The notes under the pieces were generated by a model. The model was not told where the DNA came from. It ran no database searches and saw only the letters and a list, made by a program, of their open reading frames with translations. This document shows, piece after piece, positions 13,386 through 16,436 of a DNA stretch of 16,436 bases (positions within the stretch are counted from its first letter, which is position 1; the number at the start of each line of letters is the position of its first letter). Both the position numbers and the translations under genes were made by a program. Source of the DNA: Ophryocystis elektroscirrha. Taxonomy: Eukaryota > Apicomplexa > Conoidasida > Neogregarinorida > Ophryocystidae. The stretch spans positions 47,140 through 63,575 of the forward strand of contig JAQIFP010000071.1 in NCBI GenBank assembly GCA_030141585.1. Reading direction: 5' to 3'.

Positions 13386-16241
13386 TATAATTAATTAATA
13401 TTAAGATATAATTTATTAGTAATATATATTATAGTATGGTTTATAGGTTCTGTAAGGTATAAATTCGACTGGTTTATTGATTTAAAAATAAGTTTAAGTC
13501 TATGAATAATATAATTCTCACCTTTAAAGGACACCGCCGTATATGTGTGGTACTCATTAGTGTGTTTGCGAAAACAAGAGCCCGTGCAAGATTTCTTAAA
13601 GAAAATATAGCGGGATTGTTCTCAGTATGGAATAATTGAAGAGATGTTGACATTTTGTAAATACTCAGATATAAATCAGCAATAGCTTCCAAAAAATCTT
13701 CTGACAATGACATGTTGGTGATGTACTGTCGTATGAATATTTTTATATCTTCACAGCTAGTTAAAGTGTCAACGTAAATCTCTGTAAATAATTGTCTTAT
13801 ATTGTCTTTCAAATGGGGTTTTTGCTTATATTGACTTAAGCTATTATTGGGATTCATGCATGCAAATATTCGGAAATCTGGATGTGCTACTATATCTTCT
13901 TTAATTTCAGGAACGGTTAATGTTGGAGCATCATTAGACAATAGTAAACCTTTTATGTTTTGTAATATATCACTTGGAGCTAAGTTGACTTCATCTAAAA
14001 TAAGCCAATACCCTTTTCTCATAGCTTCAATTAAACAGCCTTCAACAAATTTAAACTTCATTTTACGCAGTAATAATGATTTATTGTTAGTTTCTATATT
14101 GAAGAATTCCTTTATATCTTGCAATTTATTAATTAAAGTTTGAAACTGTTCAATTAATAAAAATATATCTTGACTAATAAAATTTGAACCGGTTCCAGAT
14201 TCATTAACTTTCGAGTTAAACATTGATTGAAGCCGTTGAAGAAGAGAAATTGTAAAATCAGTATTTTCTGAAATTTTATTACTACGTATATATAAATGGT
14301 AAGAACTTTCCAATTTATTGAATAAAGAAATATGTTGTTTAACAGTTATATAGGAACATTTGCACATGTTTTGCAGCATATTAACAATATTTTGGTGAAC
14401 TTCAAATAATTTGACATCCATATCTTCAATTGTAAACTTTCCCATTAAAGCGGATGAATCCGTCTCATCATTAAAATTATATACAATGGCTTTAAAGTTA
14501 CACAATTTGGCTGCATGTTGAAGAACCGTCGTTTTTCCCGTTCCAGTTTCTCCTATGAGCAAAATAGGTTCACTGAATTGAATTGCACGAAAAACAGACT
14601 CCAAAACTTTTTGATGCACAGATGTGTAAGAATATTGAGAGTGTATATAATTGATAAGCGCTTTATTGAAAGAATTATTTTGCTTTATAGTAGCTGTTCC
14701 GTACTTGATTCCATCATCGCAAATATCAAAACTTATTTTGGAAGTGTTTAACTCTATACACTCTAAATGACATTCTTCAAGGCCCATCTGATGACCGAAA
14801 TATAGAATTAACTCCAGTCGGCTTTTATACTCAGGAATACAGCCCACGTAAGACTAAAAAACCAAAGATTATTACTCACTATACAATAAAAAATAATAAT
14901 CACTCATATTAATATGAACTAAGCAGTCATTCAAATTAATTAACATATGTGTATGTTTTTTCAAAAAATAATAATTACTATTATGTAATAATTATTACAT
15001 CTAATTTATTCACGATACTACTAAGATCTATATTGAATATTTATGCCATTATATAAACTTTAATAAATAACGCTGGAAATATTATTTATGCTATTGAATA
15101 TTAAACAAAAAAATAATGTAACTAATTGATAACTCGAATTATGTAATTAAAATCACATAAAAATAAAAATATATTTATATTTAATAAAACACTACTACAA
15201 AAAACATGAATATTTCAATAAAAACCCCTTACCAATAAAAATTCGTATAAGACTATAATTTTGCTCGACTCGGTCATTGGCCATTTTTTCAGAGCTTTGG
15301 TTGAAGACAAACGCGCAATGAGATGAAAAAAATGCCTCGCACTTCCTTTTATAGTTGTAAAATTTGACTGGCAATAATCCATTAAACTGCTACTCATTGT
15401 TTTGAAAAATGCTTCGGCTATAAATCTGATACATTCAACGGAATAAGACAGGTTTTTACAGCGATTAGACGCAATTTCAATAATTTGATCGGTAGTAAGC
15501 TGCACTAAAGACAATTTCCGACATAAGGAAGACTCAAAAAAAAATTTGTTACTCGAAGTCCCAATTAAGCGGAAGTTTCTATGAGCTTGAATTGTCATAT
15601 GTCTCTCAGGTATATTTAAAAACTTATTAATAGAAATGGAATATATTAATGTATATATTTCTGAAGGTATCAAATCGACATCTTCAAGAACAACCCAAAA
15701 CCCCTGTTTAATGGCGTCAGTCAAAATGCCATCTTTCCATTCGAATGAACCAGGAGTTGTTCCAGATACCCATTGACCAAGCATAATGCGTATATCAATT
15801 TGGTTATCTAAATATAACGAAATCACTCTTTTCCTTAAACATTTTGCCATGTAACTTATAAAAGAAGATTTTCCACAACCAGGGGCCCCGTACAGTAGTA
15901 ACGGAAGGTTTGCTGCTATGGCTATGCAAAACTGGTCAATTTGTGGCTTTATCGAGGCAAACTCTTTATAAAAAAAATTACTCTCATCTGTTACTGGACA
16001 ACAAAAACTTAATTCTCGATCTAACTTTAAATTGAAGAGTGATTCATATTCTTTAATTTGCGTTTCTAGTCTGAAAACTGATTCGTACAAATTCCTGTAT
16101 AACTTTTTATTTAAGGAAGAAGACTGATTTTCTAAAACAGAAGATAATAAATCAAAAGAAGCTTGAATATCAATATCTTTATTTAACTTTTTGAAGGAGG
16201 AAAGAATGCAAAAGAGTCTATCAATTTTTTCTAGGGATGGG
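292..16241 (-). CDS. MDN1: Midasin (Rea1/MDN1), giant six-module AAA+ ATPase of 60S ribosome assembly; nine exons, partial at both ends
   Basis: Joined exons: 16241-15233, 14853-13522, 13199-12572, 12364-10646, 10395-9449, 9139-9000, 8847-8534, 8268-3191, 2702-292. Intron phases match at every junction, giving about 4,525 complete codons. Seen: six P-loop modules in one chain, a long helical linker and an acidic tail with GTGLGEG, an order found only in midasin. Yeast and human midasins are about 4,900 and 5,600 residues; the N-terminal part and the MIDAS domain missing here would bring this one into that range. Known for the family: in nucleolus and nucleoplasm it uses ATP-driven force to pull the UBL-domain factors Ytm1/WDR12 and Rsa4/NLE1 off pre-60S particles through its MIDAS domain. 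No frameshift or internal stop was found, so the gene looks intact. Dynein heavy chain, the other six-AAA single chain, does not fit the motifs or the acidic tail. Confidence 0.95.
1017..1040. repeat. (TTC)8 trinucleotide repeat encoding poly-Glu
   Basis: Eight perfect TTC units on the plus strand, read as GAA on the coding strand, give eight consecutive Glu in the acidic region of midasin. Being in frame, a change in copy number would only lengthen or shorten the acidic arm. Confidence 0.95.
2703..3190 (-). other. Intron between exons H and I (488 nt, phase 0)
   Basis: The longest complete intron. Donor AAG|GTATTT, acceptor TTTATTCAG. It is made largely of imperfect TA/TATATG/TATAGG repeats between about 2885 and 3060. 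No RNA gene, small open frame or conserved block is visible in it. Confidence 0.92.
3191..8268 (-). CDS. MDN1: Midasin exon H: rest of AAA6 and most of the linker
   Basis: 5,078 nt, residues 2030-3722; acceptor TTTTTATAG|GT at 8269 (phase 1), donor AAG|GTATTT at 3190 (phase 0). The exon completes the AAA6 P-loop (KSHIVKYLG), then FELVDSTDSNDILGTFE, a helical stretch, and EFITAMRNGDW. The Walker B position reads WVLIKYVYRAP (7793-7825), lacking the acidic pair. Then LIDRLNSLLERNG and finger AFRNRCFEI. About 1,490 residues of helical linker follow, rich in Asn, Ile, Lys, Tyr and Leu, with little sequence conservation. This matches the midasin linker, which bends and moves during the ATP cycle. 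A local acidic patch follows a WLSKLFPDDN motif near 4031-4120; midasin linkers have a comparable FPD-type motif. No transmembrane segment or other catalytic domain is visible. Confidence 0.93.
8269..8533 (-). other. Intron inside the AAA6 P-loop (265 nt, phase 1)
   Basis: Donor CAG|GTATGA, acceptor TTTTTATAG preceded by a T-run. It splits the codon of the last Gly of Walker A (G of GKS). Retention would end translation after about 23 unrelated residues. Confidence 0.93.
8534..8847 (-). CDS. MDN1: Midasin exon G: AAA5-AAA6 junction and first half of the AAA6 P-loop
   Basis: Residues 1925-2029 plus the first base of codon 2030. Acceptor CTGTTTTAG|T at 8848 (phase 2) and donor CAG|GTATGA at 8533 (phase 1). 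Starts SDRNVILNCIRKYFG, crosses a poorly conserved spacer, and ends in WPILLVGERTSG, the front of the AAA6 Walker A. The open frame continues into the intron for about 23 codons before stopping, but that tail (MISINFLIN) has no family resemblance. The exon border inside the P-loop is clear because exon H supplies GT-AAA-TCT, giving GERTSGKS. Confidence 0.91.
8848..8999 (-). other. Intron between exons F and G (152 nt, phase 2)
   Basis: The shortest intron in the window. Donor TAG|GTAATA, acceptor CTGTTTTAG. The phases of both flanking exons agree and the splice restores VYSSDRN. Confidence 0.9.
9000..9139 (-). CDS. MDN1: Midasin exon F: small 140-nt exon, AAA5 lid
   Basis: Residues 1879-1924 plus two bases of codon 1925. 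It has no ATG and is too short to stand out as an open frame; I found it by reading between exons E and G. It begins RSDLELKCNWNIRDLIK, matching the midasin AAA5 lid motif WEFNLRD..R, and continues PYIISSLNVYLNSKF. Acceptor TACTATTAG at 9140 (phase 0) and donor TAG|GTAATA at 8999 (phase 2) fit both neighbours exactly. Joined to exon G it gives VYSSDRNVIL, the expected run into AAA6. Skipping this exon would shift the frame, so it is required. Confidence 0.9.
9140..9448 (-). other. Intron between exons E and F (309 nt, phase 0)
   Basis: Donor TTG|GTATGT, acceptor TACTATTAG. Contains a TA run near 9161-9184 and three tandem copies of a 13-bp unit at 9257-9295. Nothing else is visible. Confidence 0.91.
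9257..9295. repeat. Three tandem copies of a 13-bp unit AATCATTATTATT
   Basis: Copies at 9257-9269, 9270-9282 and 9283-9295; the last differs at its final base (G). Inside the intron between exons E and F. Confidence 0.9.
9449..10395 (-). CDS. MDN1: Midasin exon E: AAA5 core
   Basis: Residues 1563-1878; acceptor TGTGATAG|GC at 10396 and phase-0 donor TTG|GTATGT at 9448. This is the best conserved part of the window. Walker A GLPGTGKT (9956-9979) lies in PILLEGLPGTGKTAIV, and INFSEHTDMQDLLG comes next. Walker B is VLLDELNLA (from 9778). Then VLEGLNSLFDHR, sensor 1 FRIFATQNPAVQGGGRKGLP and finger LLNRFTRITV, close to the human and yeast AAA5 wording. All residues expected of an active ATPase site are visible. 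The first in-frame ATG (10380) lies inside conserved sequence, so it is not a translation start. Confidence 0.95.
10396..10645 (-). other. Intron between exons D and E (250 nt, phase 1)
   Basis: Donor ACG|GTAATG, acceptor TGTGATAG, the weakest acceptor of the set because it lacks a long T-run. The splice restores LIHGIFMVF, which fits the conserved AAA4-AAA5 transition. Contains a homopolymer A run (plus strand) near 10499-10513. Confidence 0.9.
10646..12364 (-). CDS. MDN1: Midasin exon D: end of AAA3 and all of AAA4
   Basis: Residues 990-1562 plus the first base of codon 1563. The AAA3 half contains DFMIFATQNPASGAYGGRK and an arginine-finger region AFRNRFIEI, then a lid with TIRDLLRWGNR. 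AAA4 follows: Walker A GSTGCGKT (11685-11708), the block ILNCHENTEMSDIIGS, an insert of roughly 140 helical residues, then FEWYNGVLVDAM, Walker B FLLIDEISLA (from 11114), sensor 1 FQIFATMNPGNDFGKKEL and finger ALRNRFTEIY. All key AAA+ residues look present, so AAA4 should be ATPase-competent. The donor ACG|GTAATG at 10645 is phase 1; joining to exon E gives LIHGIFMVF. Yeast Rea1 also has an insert in AAA4, so the long insert is probably family-typical in position though not recognisable in sequence. Confidence 0.94.
12365..12571 (-). other. Intron inside AAA3 (207 nt, phase 1)
   Basis: Donor AAG|GTAATT, acceptor GTTTTTTAG. About a quarter of it is an uninterrupted TA dinucleotide run just after the donor. 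The splice joins EILE to ALNRLLDDNRE. Confidence 0.94.
12496..12551. repeat. (TA)n dinucleotide microsatellite in the AAA3 intron
   Basis: About 56 bases of uninterrupted alternating A and T, starting about 20 bases inside the intron from the donor side. It is self-complementary and likely variable in length between isolates. Confidence 0.95.
12572..13199 (-). CDS. MDN1: Midasin exon C: N-terminal half of AAA3
   Basis: Residues 781-989 plus the first base of codon 990. Begins EALFNGFIANF right after acceptor ATTTTTTAG at 13200; the codon upstream is an in-frame TAG inside the intron, which fixes the junction. Walker A GATSVGKS (12792-12815) is in PILLEGATSVGKSSMV. It is followed by the conserved INNHEHTDLQEYFGQY block and Walker B VVLDELNLAP (from 12617). 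The donor AAG|GTAATT at 12571 is phase 1. Joined to exon D it reads EILEALNRLLDDNREI, one of the most conserved midasin stretches, which confirms the splice. The upstream open frame runs 23 codons beyond the first ATG (13130), so that ATG is internal and not a start. Confidence 0.94.
13200..13521 (-). other. Intron between exons B and C (322 nt, phase 0)
   Basis: Donor AAG|GTGAGA, the closest to the general eukaryotic GTRAGT consensus here; acceptor ATTTTTTAG. The middle is dense in TATATA and TATATG strings (about 13230-13390). No RNA or peptide gene is visible. Confidence 0.92.
13522..14853 (-). CDS. MDN1: Midasin exon B: AAA2 with helix-2 insert
   Basis: Residues 337-780, phase 0 at both ends (acceptor GTTTTTTAG|TCT at 14854, donor AAG|GTGAGA at 13521). 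Walker A GETGTGKT (14530-14553) lies in PILLIGETGTGKTTVL, and Walker B LILDEVNLAP starts at 14004. About 120 helical residues sit between the P-loop half and Walker B. This is where yeast Rea1 AAA2 carries the H2-alpha insert known to dock over the ring and inhibit the motor, so I infer the same regulatory element here. The sensor 1/finger region is FRIFACMNPNNS...NIRQLFTE, without the usual GKRDLP...RNRF wording, although an Arg and the FTE are kept. The exon ends in a helical lid with SLRNLARAL, the normal AAA2 lid motif. Confidence 0.93.
14854..15232 (-). other. Intron between AAA1 and AAA2 exons (379 nt, phase 0)
   Basis: Donor TTG|GTAAGG, acceptor GTTTTTTAG. Less repetitive than the other introns. 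A short AT-only inverted repeat lies around 14967-15000. No gene is visible in it. Confidence 0.92.
15233..16241 (-). CDS. MDN1: Midasin exon A: end of N-terminal region and AAA1
   Basis: Encodes residues 1-336 of the window protein. About 115 residues of N-terminal region precede the AAA1 Walker A GAPGCGKS (15866-15889). A conserved midasin stretch follows (LDNQIDIRIMLGQW, then GSFEWKDGILTDAIKQG), then Walker B VVLEDVD (15674-15694) and a sensor 1 region FRLIGTSSN. The position where other modules have RNRF reads SLCRKL, so AAA1 looks divergent in its finger region. The 3' end is the donor TTG|GTAAGG at 15232, phase 0. The 5' end is placed at acceptor TATCTTGCAG|C (16242), phase 2. An ATG at 16285 is in frame and is an alternative start, but it adds only 14 codons of AT-rich intron-like sequence, and midasins have considerably more N-terminal sequence before AAA1, so I prefer an upstream exon outside the window. 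Confidence 0.88.
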
Positions 16242-16436
16242 CTGCAAGATATAAAATAATTAACATATGTAATTACAAAAAACATCAGACATATATATAA
16301 TATATATACATATATGTATATATGTATATATGTATATATGTATATATGTATATATGTATATATGTATATATGTATATATGTATATATGTATATATGTATA
16401 TATGTATATATGTATATATGTATATATGTATATATG
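16242..16436 (-). other. Probable intron (3' part) upstream of the AAA1 exon
   Basis: Ends TTATTTTATATCTTGCAG against the exon, a good acceptor with a T-rich tract. The remainder is AT-rich and passes into the octamer tandem repeat. If the ATG at 16285 were instead the true start, this would be 5' flank. I favour the intron reading because midasin normally has considerably more N-terminal sequence before AAA1. Confidence 0.7.
16311..16436. repeat. 8-bp tandem repeat, unit TATATGTA, nearly 16 copies, cut by window edge
   Basis: The unit TATATGTA repeats without visible interruption from about 16311 to the last base, 126 bases in all, and presumably continues outside. It lies in the probable intron or 5' flank of midasin. 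It is a micro/minisatellite of the kind common in AT-rich genomes; there are no spacers, so it is not a CRISPR array. Confidence 0.95.

Noticed and set aside
13847..14751. Two plus-strand open frames (13847-14143, 14515-14751)
   Set aside because: Both lie opposite AAA2 and mirror its codons; no independent evidence.
292..16241. A row of separate AAA+ genes (operon-like) on the minus strand
   Set aside because: The pieces lack proper ATG starts, break in the middle of AAA+ domains, and join perfectly in phase across GT..AG introns into one midasin.
292..16241. Cytoplasmic dynein heavy chain, the other six-AAA single-chain protein
   Set aside because: The modules match midasin wording (LNRLLDDNRE, QNPAVQGGGRKGLP, GTGLGEG acidic tail); there is no dynein stalk coiled coil with a microtubule-binding tip between AAA4 and AAA5.
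16311..16436. CRISPR-like array or telomeric repeat
   Set aside because: The 8-bp units are head-to-tail without spacers, A/T-only apart from one G, and do not match known telomere repeats; it is a simple satellite.

Overview
The window is almost entirely one nuclear gene from a very AT-rich eukaryote, read on the minus strand from about position 16241 down to 292: the ribosome-assembly AAA+ giant midasin (MDN1/Rea1). Both ends are cut off. Nine exons join in frame across eight complete introns, all GT..AG with matching phases. The joined reading frame carries about 4,525 complete codons. No frameshift or internal stop is needed. Residue numbers below count from the first complete codon in the window (P in PSLEKID = residue 1), not from the true start.

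The order of parts is the midasin signature. It begins with the end of the N-terminal region. Six unequal AAA+ modules follow: AAA1 P-loop at about residue 118, AAA2 at 437, AAA3 at 909, AAA4 at 1209, AAA5 at 1702 and AAA6 at 2025. Then come an Asn/Ile/Lys/Tyr-rich helical linker of roughly 1,900 residues and a D/E-rich tail opening with the diagnostic GTGLGEG motif. The C-terminal MIDAS (von Willebrand A-like) domain is not present. The last exon ends at a good splice donor at 292/291, so MIDAS most likely lies beyond the left edge. At the right edge a probable splice acceptor at 16242 suggests that the first exon(s), with the true start codon, also lie outside.

Non-coding sequence consists of introns of 152 to 488 nt and the two flanks, all very AT-rich and full of TA dinucleotide runs. 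The right flank is a near-perfect 8-bp tandem repeat (TATATGTA unit) that runs to the window edge. I see no second gene, RNA gene, transposon or CRISPR array; the plus-strand open frames are shadows of midasin exons.

The host cannot be named from the sequence. It is a eukaryote using the standard genetic code (TAA, TAG and TGA are not read through in the exons), with a strong A/T bias and many small introns. An AT-rich protist or a small-genome parasite would fit, but that is inference. I do not find a previously undescribed system. The points most worth a second look are the decayed Walker B of AAA6, the intron that splits the AAA6 P-loop, the possible MIDAS-less end at 288, and the repeat-rich introns.
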